DNA of 64,000 nt from Streptomyces sp. NBC_01775 (GTDB lineage: Bacteria > Actinomycetota > Actinomycetes > Streptomycetales > Streptomycetaceae). Below the pieces are notes generated by a model. It saw nothing but the letters and a program-made list of their open reading frames with translations, did no database searches and was not told where the DNA came from. How positions within the stretch are numbered: the first letter of the stretch is position 1; each line of letters starts with the position of its first letter. Location of the stretch: the NCBI RefSeq assembly GCF_035917675.1, contig NZ_CP109104.1, positions 372,001 through 436,000 of the forward strand. Reading direction: 5' to 3'. The translations under genes were made by a program, and so were the position numbers. Shown piece by piece: positions 1 to 8,658 of this stretch.

Positions 1-1309
1 CGTCACCGCTCCGGAAGGGGTCCGGGATGAAGCGGGCGGCGGTGAGCGCTTCCTCGCCGAGGTATCCCAGGGCCAGGCCGTCCCCGCCGACGAGTAGTTC
101 ACCGATCTCACCGACAGCCGCGTGCGTGCCGTCCGGACGCACCACGTAGCAGTGGGAGTTGGAGACCGGGCGGCCGATCGGGACGCTGGTGGCACCCTGC
201 GGCACCTCTTCCACCAGGTGCGCGGTGGAGATCACGGTGTTCTCGGTCGGGCCGTAGAAGTTGACCAGCCGCCCCGGCCGGGACCGCGCCAGCACCTGCC
301 TGGCCAGGTCGGGGTCGAGAGCCTCACCGCCTGCGGAGAGAAACCGCAGGCCGGAGAACGTTCCGGGGCCGGTCCGTGCGATGTGGTGCAGGACGCCGGT
401 GGTGAGGAAGGCCACCGTGACACCGGACCCCTCGATCTCGGCCCGCAACGCCTGCGGCGTGAGCAGGACCTCGGTGTCCACCAGTACCAGGCACGCTCCG
501 TTCACCAGCGCGGACCAGATCTCGATGGTGGAGGCGTCCGACGAAGGACTGTAGCCGTGCAGAATCCGGTCCTGGGGGACGACGGTGAGGTGACTGGTCC
601 CCCTGGCGAGCCGTACGACGCCCCGGTGCGGCACTGCCACCGGCTTCGGCCGGCCTGTGGTCCCGGAGGTGAACATCACGTAAGCGCAGTCGTCGGCGGT
701 CACCTTGGGCTCCTCGGGCCCGGCCGCATCGCGGTTGCCCGCCGGCCTGCCGGGGATCCTGCCGAGCGCGCGCGGCGGACCACCGTGCGGGGCAGGGGCC
801 GGGGCCGGGAACACGCCGTCCGCACCGGAGGACGGGGCACTCGCGGGGGTCCGACCGTCCTCCACCGGTTGCAGCTGGAGGCGAGCGTCCACATCCCGCA
901 GCGGGCACACGCTTCCGGGAAGTGTCACCACCGCGCGGACCTCGGCGTCTTCCGCCATGGCGCGCAGCCTCGCCACCGGGTGTTTCTGGTCCAGCGGTAC
1001 GTACGCAGCGCCGGCCCGGAGAATGCCCAGCAGCGCGACCAGTGCCTCCAGGCTGCGCCCGCCGCTCACGCCCACGAAGGAGCCCTCGTGCACCCCGGCC
1101 GCGCGCAACCGGTGTGCCAACGCGAGGGACTGCTCGTCGAGTTCGCCGTAGGTGAGTCGGCGCTCTCCATGCCTGGCGGCCAACGCTTCCGGGTCGGAAG
1201 CGGCGCAGCGTGCGAACAACTCGTGCAGGCACGCGTCGCGTGGATACTCGGTCGCTGTGTCGTTCCATTCCTGGATCTGCGCGGACACGCTCCCGGAGTC
1301 TTTCGTCAT
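1..1309 (-). CDS. NRPS-type amino acid adenylation protein (3' end outside window)
   Basis: This is an AMP-forming adenylation domain, which activates an amino acid as aminoacyl-AMP for loading onto a carrier protein. The start is ATG at 1309 (MTKDSGSVSAQ) with a loose GGAG about 10 bases upstream. About 436 residues are in the window and the gene continues past base 1. Core motifs seen include LTYGELDEQS near residue 60, the phosphate-binding loop YVMFTSGTTGRPKPV near 205-220, NFYGPTENT near 350 and GELLVGGDGLALGY near the left edge. The substrate-pocket region reads SDASTIEIW, so the Asp that binds the amino group is kept. I do not predict the substrate. Whether carrier, condensation or thioesterase domains follow cannot be seen. 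It lies 49 bases downstream of the PPOX gene and is probably co-transcribed with it. Confidence 0.88.
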   Translation of the reverse strand, partial: MTKDSGSVSAQIQEWNDTATEYPRDACLHELFARCAASDPEALAARHGERRLTYGELDEQSLALAHRLRAAGVHEGSFVGVSGGRSLEALVALLGILRAGAAYVPLDQKHPVARLRAMAEDAEVRAVVTLPGSVCPLRDVDARLQLQPVEDGRTPASAPSSGADGVFPAPAPAPHGGPPRALGRIPGRPAGNRDAAGPEEPKVTADDCAYVMFTSGTTGRPKPVAVPHRGVVRLARGTSHLTVVPQDRILHGYSPSSDASTIEIWSALVNGACLVLVDTEVLLTPQALRAEIEGSGVTVAFLTTGVLHHIARTGPGTFSGLRFLSAGGEALDPDLARQVLARSRPGRLVNFYGPTENTVISTAHLVEEVPQGATSVPIGRPVSNSHCYVVRPDGTHAAVGEIGELLVGGDGLALGYLGEEALTAARFIPDPFRSGD

Positions 1310-1358
1310 CAGCCGTGTGCTCCCGGTGCACCTGGGTGGACTGCGTCCTCGGTCAACG

Positions 1359-1868
1359 TCATGAGGGTTGCGGGACGGGCCGCGGACTGTGCGGGGCCGT
1401 CTCGTGATGGGGGCTCTGCTCGGTCGCGGGTGTGCGGGAGAAGTCGGCGGAGTACCAGCGTCGCGGACGCATCTGGACCGTCACCGTCGCGGAGAGGTCG
1501 AAGTCCGCTCCGCTCAGATAGTGTTCCGCGGCGTCCGGCTCCAGGTAGCGATAGGCCAACGCGCGGTGCTCGGCCATGTTCCCGCCGTCGTGGAGGACGG
1601 TGGCGGGACCCTGCACGCTCACGTACCGGTACGGCTCGCTCTCTTCCTGCACGCACAGGGAGAACTCGCCGGCGGCTTCGATGAGCCGCGCCTTACGTGA
1701 ATCGCTCCCCATGACGCATACGACCTCACCGCCCGGCTCGTACCTGTACCAGACCGGAACCGTCAGTGGAGCTCTGCCCGTCTCCGCCGCGGACGCCACG
1801 CTCAGCACGCCGACGTGCACGCTGGAAAGGAAGTCCTCCCGCTGCTTCGAGTCCATGACGGTAGACAT
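1359..1868 (-). CDS. Pyridoxamine 5'-phosphate oxidase-fold (PPOX) flavin/F420 protein
   Basis: A 169-residue split-barrel protein of the PPOX/FDOR superfamily, members of which bind FMN or F420 and act as small oxidoreductases. The start ATG at 1868 has a strong GAGGAG at 1875-1880, six bases upstream, which decides against the in-frame upstream start. The N-terminal run LSSVHVGVLSVA followed by PLTVPVWYRYEPGGEV is typical of the family's first strands, and VQEESEPYRYVSVQGPATV of the middle barrel. The C-terminal tail after MRPRRWYSADFS is low-complexity. It is the first gene of the minus-strand unit that runs into the adenylation gene, so a tailoring role in that cluster is possible. The substrate and the choice between FMN and F420 are not readable. 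Confidence 0.8.
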   Translation of the reverse strand: MSTVMDSKQREDFLSSVHVGVLSVASAAETGRAPLTVPVWYRYEPGGEVVCVMGSDSRKARLIEAAGEFSLCVQEESEPYRYVSVQGPATVLHDGGNMAEHRALAYRYLEPDAAEHYLSGADFDLSATVTVQMRPRRWYSADFSRTPATEQSPHHETAPHSPRPVPQPS

Positions 1869-2336
1869 GCATAACTCCTCAGAAATGTAGTCCGTGGGCG
1901 TACACAAGGCCGCCTGCTCTCCAGGACGAGAGCACGGCCCAAGGGGTGTGGAACAGCCAGGAAATCAGGATGAAGAATGCGATGAAGTCTCGTCTTGTCG
2001 GTCACGAGTCGACCGCTCGGCAATACTGCCCGACCGATTGCGCGGTGATACACCAGGCGGTGCACCATCATACGATCCAGTGAAGAGTGCGCCGTGTCCA
2101 TTGAACCGCCGATCGGCCGGGTAGCCACCGTGGGCGCGGTCATCGCGTGCTTTCTCCAAGTAGCGCCTCACCTGCGGAACTTGCCCTCCCGGGCGGCGGC
2201 TTCGCCGCTCACGGCGGACGGGTGCCGGGCAGCAGCGACTGGTCGCTCGGAGTGCCGCGCCGGCCTGACATTCGCCGGTGCCCCCTCTCGGCGGCCGGAG
2301 GGTTCCACCGGAGCGCTCTTCGCTGGAGAAAGCGAT
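1869..2336. promoter_or_regulatory. Divergent intergenic region, 468 bases
   Basis: This region separates the minus-strand PPOX/NRPS unit from the plus-strand methyltransferase pair and must hold promoters for both. Its base composition is less GC-rich than the flanking genes around 1950-2080. Short open frames cross it on both strands, but none has a ribosome site or recognisable protein content. No operator could be assigned with confidence. Confidence 0.4.
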
Positions 2337-3233
2337 ATGAAAAAACGAGAGTCGGGAGACTGCGTGAGCGTCGTCGATAATCCGTCCGCGTCTCTTTACG
2401 AGGACGCGGGAATCGATTTCTTCGCCGGGTGGATGGACTCCCGGATCACCATGAGTTGTGCGCTCTGGGGCGCCGACAACGACCCGGCACCCGACCTGGA
2501 GACGGCACAGCACCGGAAGCTCCGGGAGTTCGCCGATCTCGCCGGTGTGGCCCCGGGGCACCGGGTCGTCGACATCGGCTCGGGCTTCGGCGGCATGCTC
2601 GACTACCTGGCCCGGGAGCGCCGGGTATCCGCAGCGGTCGGGCTCAATTCCTCGGCCGTGCAGTGCCGGGAGTCACTCGGGCAGGAGCTGCCCGCGGTAC
2701 GGGTACGGCACACCGAGTACCAGGACTACCTGCCCACCGAACCCTTCGACGCCGCGGTCTGCGTCGAGATGATCGAACACCTGGCGCTCCCGGAGGACTT
2801 CGCCGCCGGCACCCACATCGACCGGTATCGGGACCTCCTTCAGCGGGTGCATGCCTGGACCCGGCCAGGTGCCCGGTTCGTGATCGAGGCCACGGTGAAT
2901 CCGGGAGCGGCGCGCCGTTCCCGGAGCGAGTACGAACGCCTGATGGCGGACATGCAGCTGACCGGTCAGCCGCCGCACCTGGCGGATCTCCTGCACGCGG
3001 CGGACGGGCTGTGGGAACCCCTGCGCGTGGAGACCCATCGGGACGACTACCTCCGCACCTACGACGCCTGGATCGAGAGCATCCGCGACCAGCAGGAAGC
3101 CGCCCGCGCCCGGTGGGGCAAGAGTCTGGTGGACGGGAACCTCGAACTGATCCGTTTCGAGCGTGAGGCTTTCCGGGCCGGCGCACTGTCGGTCGCCTTC
3201 CTGACTCTCCGGAGGATCGATGCCTCCTCGTGA
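2337..3233 (+). CDS. CFA synthase-like SAM-dependent methyltransferase
   Basis: A class I methyltransferase of 298 residues resembling the cyclopropane-fatty-acid synthase / small-molecule C-methyltransferase group. The SAM-binding glycine loop VVDIGSGFGGMLDYL is near residues 80-95. Motif post-I reads AAVGLNSS, and the acidic motif FDAAVCVEMIEHLA is near 140, with its catalytic-region Glu as in CFA-like enzymes. The start ATG at 2337 is preceded by GGAGAAA at 2325-2331; a GTG at 2364 is a weaker alternative. It overlaps the next gene by 14 bases, which implies translational coupling. With the NRPS gene divergent to it, a tailoring methylation of a secondary metabolite is the likeliest job. 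The acceptor is unknown. Confidence 0.8.
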   Translation: MKKRESGDCVSVVDNPSASLYEDAGIDFFAGWMDSRITMSCALWGADNDPAPDLETAQHRKLREFADLAGVAPGHRVVDIGSGFGGMLDYLARERRVSAAVGLNSSAVQCRESLGQELPAVRVRHTEYQDYLPTEPFDAAVCVEMIEHLALPEDFAAGTHIDRYRDLLQRVHAWTRPGARFVIEATVNPGAARRSRSEYERLMADMQLTGQPPHLADLLHAADGLWEPLRVETHRDDYLRTYDAWIESIRDQQEAARARWGKSLVDGNLELIRFEREAFRAGALSVAFLTLRRIDASS

Positions 3234-4515
3234 GCCGGGACCGGCTCTGCCCACCCCGGCGGCGTCCAGGAGCCCCCGCACACCGGCGGGCACGGCCTCG
3301 CCGCCGCCGGGCCCCACGGGCAAGGCGGCAACGGTGGCAACCGATCCGGAGCCGCACGCTGCCCCGGAAACCCATCAAGACTCTCCCGCACCTGTCATCC
3401 GGTTCCTTGCGCAGCAAGCCAGTACGGCCGACCAACTCCTGCTGTTCGCCAACGGCCAACGGATCGCCGCCGCGCTCCATGTCGTTGCCCAGCTCGACAT
3501 CGCCGCTCTGCTGGCCGATGGTGAGTGCGACGTCGAAACTCTGGCGCGGGCAACGGGCTGCCGCGCCTCCTCGCTGGAACGCGTGCTCCGGTGCACTGCC
3601 CTGATCGGGGTGTTCACCGAGTCGTCTCCCGGACGCTTCTCGCTCACCCCGGCCGCCGAACTGCTGTGCAGCGACCGGCCGGACAGCCTGCGACCGGTGG
3701 TGCTGCTCGACAACTCGGTCTCCCTGGCGCGCTCCCTGACCCGCCTGCTGTCCAGCGTGCGTGAGGGGAAGCCGGGCTTCGCCCAGGAGTACGGCGCCTC
3801 CTTCACCGGCCCACCGCAGGAGGGTGTACCCGAAAGCGTGCGGACGGCGCGCTCCTTGCACGCGCAGGTGACCACGGCGCTCTCCCGTGGTGCGGCCGAG
3901 CAGTGCCTGGCGCACCACCAGGAACTCGGCGCGTTCGGCCGGGTCGCGGACCTCACGCCAGGAGACGGGCGGTTCCTTCGCGAACTGCTGCACCGCCGCC
4001 CCGAGGCGACCGGCGTGTTCGTCGGCCCCGCCGACCAAGTGGCCGTCGCACGCCGCCCCTTGCGGAGCCCAGAGACCTCAGAACGTATCGAAGCGCTGGC
4101 CGTCGACATCCTCGACCCGGAGGACACGGGCGCCCTGCCCCAGGACTGCGACGCCTACCTGCTGCGGGCGGTCCTGCACGCACTCTCCGACGAGGCGGCC
4201 GGCGCCGTGCTGCGCCGAGTACGGGAGGCCATCGGCGAGCGGAAGGCGCGATTGCTGGTTCTCGACCACGTCGTCGCCGCTGGCGACGCCTGGGATCCCG
4301 CGAAGATCCTCGACATCGACATGCTGGCGGTCTACGGCGGACGCGAACGCAATGCCGCCCAGTGGCACCGGCTCCTTCGTGCAGCCGGTTTCGCCGCGGT
4401 CGACCACCGCTGCCTGGGCACCGGGCCGACGCGGCCCGCCCATGAGCAGGGCCCGGCCGCCTCCTCATCAGAGGAGCCGGCCGCCTGGTCGCTCCTGGTG
4501 GCTCACCCGGACTGA
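3220..4515 (+). CDS. O-methyltransferase of the plant-type dimeric family (Methyltransf_2)
   Basis: A 431-residue protein with the two parts expected of this family. A winged-helix dimerisation domain spans roughly residues 60-160 (ANGQRIAAALHVVAQLDIAALLADG, then ATGCRASSLERVLR) and a SAM-binding domain follows. The C-terminal end matches the family well: LRAVLHALSDE carries the conserved His, and LDIDMLAVYGGRERNAAQWHRLLRAAGF closes the fold. The glycine loop is odd: it reads VADLTPGDGRFLRELL instead of the usual DxGGGxG. The first 60 residues are Pro/Ala-rich and may be disordered or mis-started. The ATG at 3220 lies inside the end of the previous gene. It probably tailors the same product as its neighbour. 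Confidence 0.75.
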   Translation: MPPREPGPALPTPAASRSPRTPAGTASPPPGPTGKAATVATDPEPHAAPETHQDSPAPVIRFLAQQASTADQLLLFANGQRIAAALHVVAQLDIAALLADGECDVETLARATGCRASSLERVLRCTALIGVFTESSPGRFSLTPAAELLCSDRPDSLRPVVLLDNSVSLARSLTRLLSSVREGKPGFAQEYGASFTGPPQEGVPESVRTARSLHAQVTTALSRGAAEQCLAHHQELGAFGRVADLTPGDGRFLRELLHRRPEATGVFVGPADQVAVARRPLRSPETSERIEALAVDILDPEDTGALPQDCDAYLLRAVLHALSDEAAGAVLRRVREAIGERKARLLVLDHVVAAGDAWDPAKILDIDMLAVYGGRERNAAQWHRLLRAAGFAAVDHRCLGTGPTRPAHEQGPAASSSEEPAAWSLLVAHPD

Positions 4516-4563
4516 GGTCAGGCGCCCGCCCCCTGGGCCGCCGACGTGTGAAGACGATTGGCC

Positions 4564-4603
4564 TGCAAGGTGCCGGAAGCCGATCGGCTTCCGGCACCTT
4601 GCA
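4564..4603. terminator. Perfect 40-base palindrome between convergent genes
   Basis: Two 20-base arms (4564-4583 and 4584-4603) are exact reverse complements with no loop bases between them. The element lies 48 bases after the O-methyltransferase stop and 26 bases after the stop of the converging ABC gene, so it fits a bidirectional terminator. There is no U-tract, as is common in Streptomyces. Confidence 0.8.
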
Positions 4604-4629
4604 GCGACGTCATGCAACCGAGCGCCGCC

Positions 4630-7077
4630 TCAGCCCGCGTTCCGCCGACTCGGCTCTTCGCCGGCCTGCAAACGCCACAGGGCGGCGTATCGGCCGCCGC
4701 GCAGTACGAGCTCGGAGTGGGTCCCCTGCTCGCTCACTCTGCCACCGCGCTCCAGGACGTAGATCGCGTCCGCGTTGCGGATGGTGGAGAGCCGGTGGGC
4801 GATGACAAGGAGGGTCCGCTTGTGCGCGAAGGTGTCGAGGCCACGCTGGATGGCGGCTTCGGTCTCGTTGTCGACGGCGGACGTGGCCTCGTCGAGGATC
4901 ACGACGGGGGGATTGCCGAGGATGGTGCGGGCGAGCGCGACACGCTGTTTCTGGCCACCGGACAGCGCTGCGCCGCCTTCCCCGACCTTGGTGTCGTAGC
5001 CGTCGGGCAGCGCCTGGATGAACAAGTCCGCACCCGCCGCCTCCGCTGCCTGGGCGACACCCTTGTCGTCGGCGTCGAAGGTGCCGTAACGAATGTTGTC
5101 GGCAATCGTGCCGTCGAAGAGAAACGGTTCCTGGGAGACGTAACCGATCGCACCGCGCAGCTGACGCAGGGGCATGGTGCGGATGTCGACGCCGTCGAGC
5201 TGGACCTCTCCTTCGGTCGGGTCCACGAAGCGCATCAGGAGCCGGGCGATGGTGGTCTTGCCCGCTCCGGTCGTCCCGACGATACCGGTGATCTGCCCCG
5301 GGGCGATTCGCATCGACAGGTCACGTAGCGCGGGCGGGCGTCCGGAATAGGAGAAGTTCACCCGTTTCAGGGCGAAGCCCCCGGCAAGGTCCGTCGGAAC
5401 CGGAGACGCGGGGATGTCCTGGGGCTCGACGGGCAGCTCGTGCAGGCGCCGTACGCGGTCGAAAGCGGCGCGGGAACGGTGGTAACTGCTGGTCATGGCA
5501 CCGAGCCGGTTCAGCCGGAAGAGCACTGACACCGGCATGTCCACGAGCGGAGTGAAGCGGTGCAGGGGCAGTTCGTTCCGCAGCACGGCCTTACTGCCCA
5601 GCAGCAGAGTGCCGGGAATGGCGGACAGAGCACACATCCGCACGAGCTGAGCGTGGCGTGCCGACCTGCGATTGGTCTGGTGCTCGGCGAATCCGTACTC
5701 CTCACTCAACTCAGCGGCCAGCTTCGCCTCGTACTCCTCGGTGCACGATGCTTTGACGGTCGCGTGCGCTTGCAGACTGCCGGCCATCCTGCCCTGGAGC
5801 CGGGAGCGCGCTCCGGAAGACGCCTCATAGGCGGTGGCGGTACGCTCCTGGAACCGGAACGAGAGCCAGGCGACAACCGGCACAGGGGCGAAGGCAACCC
5901 AGGCGAGCTGCGGAGCCAGAAGAAGGAACGCCGGTACCAACACCGCGAGACTGGTGGCCAGCTGGACCACTTCGTGCAGGGAGCGTCCGACGAAGCACCC
6001 CACCTCCCCGATATCCTCGGTCAGCACCTGAAGGGTCTGGGTGGTCCGCTCACCTTCCATGTGCATCGTCGTCAATCGCAGCACGTGCTCGTAGGTGGCA
6101 GTCCGCCACTCGTGTTCAACCGTCTGCCCGAGCCGGTCCCAGGTGGCCTCGGCGCCGTACGTCAGCCCTGCGGAGCAGGCGGCGGTCAGCGCGGTGGCAC
6201 CCGCCAGGAACGGCAGCTGCGAGGCCAGACCGACCAGCCCCATACCGGCGAGTGCGGAACTGCCGCCTGTGAGGAGAACGCTGACCCCGTACGCCATGAG
6301 CGAGTACAGGCCCATCTCCGTGATCTGAGCGAGCCCGGAGAGCACCGCCGCAAAGCCGAACCTGCCTCGGTGCTTGCCGACGAGACGCGTCAGGAAGGGG
6401 CCGCGCGAGGGCGCCCCGGAGGAGCCCGTGCGGTCGGATCCGCGCCAGGCCCTCCGGACGATGCCCACTGTCGCCGCGGCGGCGATGCCCAGACTGACCC
6501 AAGGGCGGGCCAGGAACCCCAGACACAACTTCCCGCACCCCAGGGTCACGGCGGCAGCCCCACCACCGAGCAGCAGCACCGAGCTGCGGGAGGAGTGCGG
6601 TCCTTCGCGCCGCTGACTGACGCGGGAAGACGGACCGGCGTCCTCGCCGTGGTCCTCGCGTGGTGCCGCCTGCGGTGCCCGGCTGCGGGGGACCAGGGTC
6701 CGGCTGAACACCTGGAGCGCGGTCCGGCGCAGGAGTTCGGCTGCCTCGCGGGGCGTCAGCGCTTGATCGTGGCGGAACAACACCCGTCCGGTGACCGGGT
6801 TGGCCTCTGCCCCCTCAACTCCCGGAGCCGCCTGGAGAATGCGCTCCAGCAACCGGGCGAGGTGGGGACGGCCACGGATCGCCACCACCTCCCAGCGTTG
6901 CCGTCCCGGGATGACGGACCGCGCGCGGATCGGCGCCGCGGTCAAAGGGAGCGATGAGCTGGCGCCCGCCGGAGGACCCATCAGAAGAGACATGCGGGAA
7001 GTCCACCAAGGGCCGCGTGTCTCGGCCTCGTTTCTGTACGGCAAACCGCTCAGAAGGAGGCAATCGCAATCGGCCAT
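4630..7077 (-). CDS. ABC exporter (fused membrane + ATPase) with HMA-like N-terminal domain
   Basis: An 815-residue half-transporter. Residues about 50-125 (RWEVVAIRGRPHLARLLERIL and onward) resemble the ferredoxin-like heavy-metal-associated fold but lack a CxxC metal site. A short membrane pair lies near 170-205, then a type-I exporter membrane domain to about residue 560. The ATPase has Walker A GTTGAGKTT near 597, Q-loop YVSQEPFLF, signature LSGGQKQR near 703, Walker B VVILDEATSAVD and H-loop AHRLSTIRNAD, all intact. The start is uncertain: ATG at 7077 has no clear ribosome site, and internal Met codons at residues 29 and 33 are alternatives. Its place beside NRPS tailoring genes suggests export of the product or self-resistance. 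Homodimer formation is expected. Confidence 0.85.
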   Translation of the reverse strand: MADCDCLLLSGLPYRNEAETRGPWWTSRMSLLMGPPAGASSSLPLTAAPIRARSVIPGRQRWEVVAIRGRPHLARLLERILQAAPGVEGAEANPVTGRVLFRHDQALTPREAAELLRRTALQVFSRTLVPRSRAPQAAPREDHGEDAGPSSRVSQRREGPHSSRSSVLLLGGGAAAVTLGCGKLCLGFLARPWVSLGIAAAATVGIVRRAWRGSDRTGSSGAPSRGPFLTRLVGKHRGRFGFAAVLSGLAQITEMGLYSLMAYGVSVLLTGGSSALAGMGLVGLASQLPFLAGATALTAACSAGLTYGAEATWDRLGQTVEHEWRTATYEHVLRLTTMHMEGERTTQTLQVLTEDIGEVGCFVGRSLHEVVQLATSLAVLVPAFLLLAPQLAWVAFAPVPVVAWLSFRFQERTATAYEASSGARSRLQGRMAGSLQAHATVKASCTEEYEAKLAAELSEEYGFAEHQTNRRSARHAQLVRMCALSAIPGTLLLGSKAVLRNELPLHRFTPLVDMPVSVLFRLNRLGAMTSSYHRSRAAFDRVRRLHELPVEPQDIPASPVPTDLAGGFALKRVNFSYSGRPPALRDLSMRIAPGQITGIVGTTGAGKTTIARLLMRFVDPTEGEVQLDGVDIRTMPLRQLRGAIGYVSQEPFLFDGTIADNIRYGTFDADDKGVAQAAEAAGADLFIQALPDGYDTKVGEGGAALSGGQKQRVALARTILGNPPVVILDEATSAVDNETEAAIQRGLDTFAHKRTLLVIAHRLSTIRNADAIYVLERGGRVSEQGTHSELVLRGGRYAALWRLQAGEEPSRRNAG

Positions 7078-7188
7078 GAGACGGTAGGGCGATTTTCAGG
7101 CCCGATGCGGTGCCGACCGGATCGGCCCAGTCACTCACAAGAGTGCAGGAACCCGAGTCATCGCATCGCATGACGGGCCTCGGGCAGC

Positions 7189-8094
7189 GTGTCACAGAAC
7201 CGGACCACCCGTACGCCCGACATGTGGAGCCTCGCTGTGACACTTGCCCAAGCCCACGGAGAACCCCCGGCCGACGGCCTCGACCACGTACGCGACCAGT
7301 ACGACCGCATGGCTGCGGCTTACGACGTGATCAGCGAATGGGACGACTACGCCCACTGGGTCGCCCTCTACCACCAGCTGATCGACCAGCACGGTGCTCC
7401 GGGCAGGGAGCTGGTCGACCTGGGATGCGGCACCGGCAAGGGAACCCTGCGACTTGCGGCGTCCGGCTTCACCGTGACCGGCATCGACCTGTCCCCGGAG
7501 ATGATCCGCGCGGCGCGGGCAAAACCCGGAGCGGAACAGGTCCGCTTCCTCATCGGCGACGTGCGAAAGCTCCCGCAGGTGGGGACCTTCGACGTGGCCG
7601 TCACGCTGGGCCTTCCGCTGAACCACCTCGAAGACGACACAGAGCTGCTCGAAGCCTTCCAGGGGGTCGCCCGCCTCCTGAGGCCGGGCGGACTGTTCGT
7701 CTTCGACCTCAACACAGCCGGGTTCTGCCGCGGCTGGGCCGAGAGGCCGACGGTGGTGTCGGAGAAGTCCGACAGGTACACGGTGATGCGCGGCAGCTCA
7801 TCGCCGCGGCATCCTGAAGCCGTCGATGTACGCATCGATCACTTCAGCACCTCAGACGGTGCCACCTGGGAACGCTCCAGCGCTGAATACTCCCTCAGCT
7901 ACTTCTCGCCCCCGGTCGTCGCGCGTCTGCTGGCAGCAGCCGGATTCACGCAGGTGGCATGCCACGGTCTCGACCACGACGGGCTGCACTCCGACGACGA
8001 CCAACAACGCGACACAACGCGGCTGGTGGTTGCCCGCGTAAAAAGGGCAGACGCCACTGCGGACCCGCCGCCGGCGGGTCGACCGCGTCGTTGA
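7189..8094 (+). CDS. Class I SAM-dependent methyltransferase
   Basis: A methyltransferase of up to 301 residues. Motif I reads LVDLGCGTGKGTLRLA near residues 85-100, motif post-I TGIDLSPEMI, motif II GTFDVAVTLGLPLNHL and motif III LLRPGGLFVFDLN. The C-terminal half (SLSYFSPPVVARLLAAAGF) is the usual substrate-side cap. The start is uncertain: GTG at 7189 gives the longest form, ATG at 7222 removes 11 residues, and neither has a strong ribosome site. It is divergent from the ABC exporter across 111 bases. It is the third methyltransferase in the first 8 kb and may belong to the same natural-product cluster, though it could equally be the first gene outside it. Confidence 0.78.
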   Translation: MSQNRTTRTPDMWSLAVTLAQAHGEPPADGLDHVRDQYDRMAAAYDVISEWDDYAHWVALYHQLIDQHGAPGRELVDLGCGTGKGTLRLAASGFTVTGIDLSPEMIRAARAKPGAEQVRFLIGDVRKLPQVGTFDVAVTLGLPLNHLEDDTELLEAFQGVARLLRPGGLFVFDLNTAGFCRGWAERPTVVSEKSDRYTVMRGSSSPRHPEAVDVRIDHFSTSDGATWERSSAEYSLSYFSPPVVARLLAAAGFTQVACHGLDHDGLHSDDDQQRDTTRLVVARVKRADATADPPPAGRPRR

Positions 8095-8163
8095 GCAACT
8101 CCTCGGCACCGGTGTTGCAGCCGCGCGCCTTGCATTCGGCGCGGCCGGACGTCGTCTCTACAG

Positions 8164-8610
8164 TCAGTGCTCGCCAACGCCACCAAGGAAGGACAACCGA
8201 ACCTGACGGTTGACGTTGTCACCGTTCGTGTCGACCAGGCAGACCGACTGCCAGGTGCCCAGTTCCAGGTGGCCGGCGAGGACGGGGAGGGTGGCGTGGG
8301 GTGGGACCAGGGCGGGGAGTACGTGGTCTCGGCCGTGGCCGGGGGTGCCGTGCTGGTGGCGCCAGCGGTTGTCGGCGGGGAGCAGGTCACGCAGCGCGGC
8401 GAGCAGGTCGTCGTCGCTGCCCGCGCCGGTCTCCAGGACCGCGATGCCGGCGGTGGCATGGGGGACGAAGACGTTGAGCAGCCCGTCCTTGCCGTTCGCC
8501 GCGTCGGCCAGGAATGCCTCGCAGTCCCGGGTGAGGTCGAAGACGGTCTCGGAGGAGCCGGTGGTGACGTCGAGGACGTGGGTGCGCAGTGCGTCGGTCA
8601 TGGTCTCCAT
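8164..8610 (-). CDS. YjbQ / UPF0047 family protein (secondary thiamine-phosphate synthase)
   Basis: A 148-residue protein matching the YjbQ (UPF0047) family in length and motifs: LLNVFVPHATAGIAVLE near residues 45-60, HGTPGHGRDHVLPAL near 87-101, and LGTWQSVCLVDTNG near 117-130. The conserved His residues are kept. Family members show weak thiamine-phosphate synthase activity in vitro; the physiological role is unclear. ATG at 8610 is taken as the start; ATG at 8601, three codons in, is equally plausible. It is divergent from the monooxygenase gene across 48 bases and converges on the methyltransferase, so it is probably monocistronic. Confidence 0.85.
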   Translation of the reverse strand: METMTDALRTHVLDVTTGSSETVFDLTRDCEAFLADAANGKDGLLNVFVPHATAGIAVLETGAGSDDDLLAALRDLLPADNRWRHQHGTPGHGRDHVLPALVPPHATLPVLAGHLELGTWQSVCLVDTNGDNVNRQVRLSFLGGVGEH

Positions 8611-8658
8611 GATGACCGCACCCGTGAGTGGGGGTGCGGGAAGGATCGAGGGGGCCGC

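Noticed and set aside
122..1684. A long plus-strand open frame over the adenylation and PPOX genes
   Set aside because: The minus-strand frames here give clean adenylation and PPOX motifs with a strong ribosome site for the latter; the plus frame has neither motifs nor a ribosome site.
1802..2143. Small minus-strand frame upstream of and overlapping the PPOX start
   Set aside because: No ribosome site, no recognisable protein content, and it overlaps the well-placed PPOX start in another frame.
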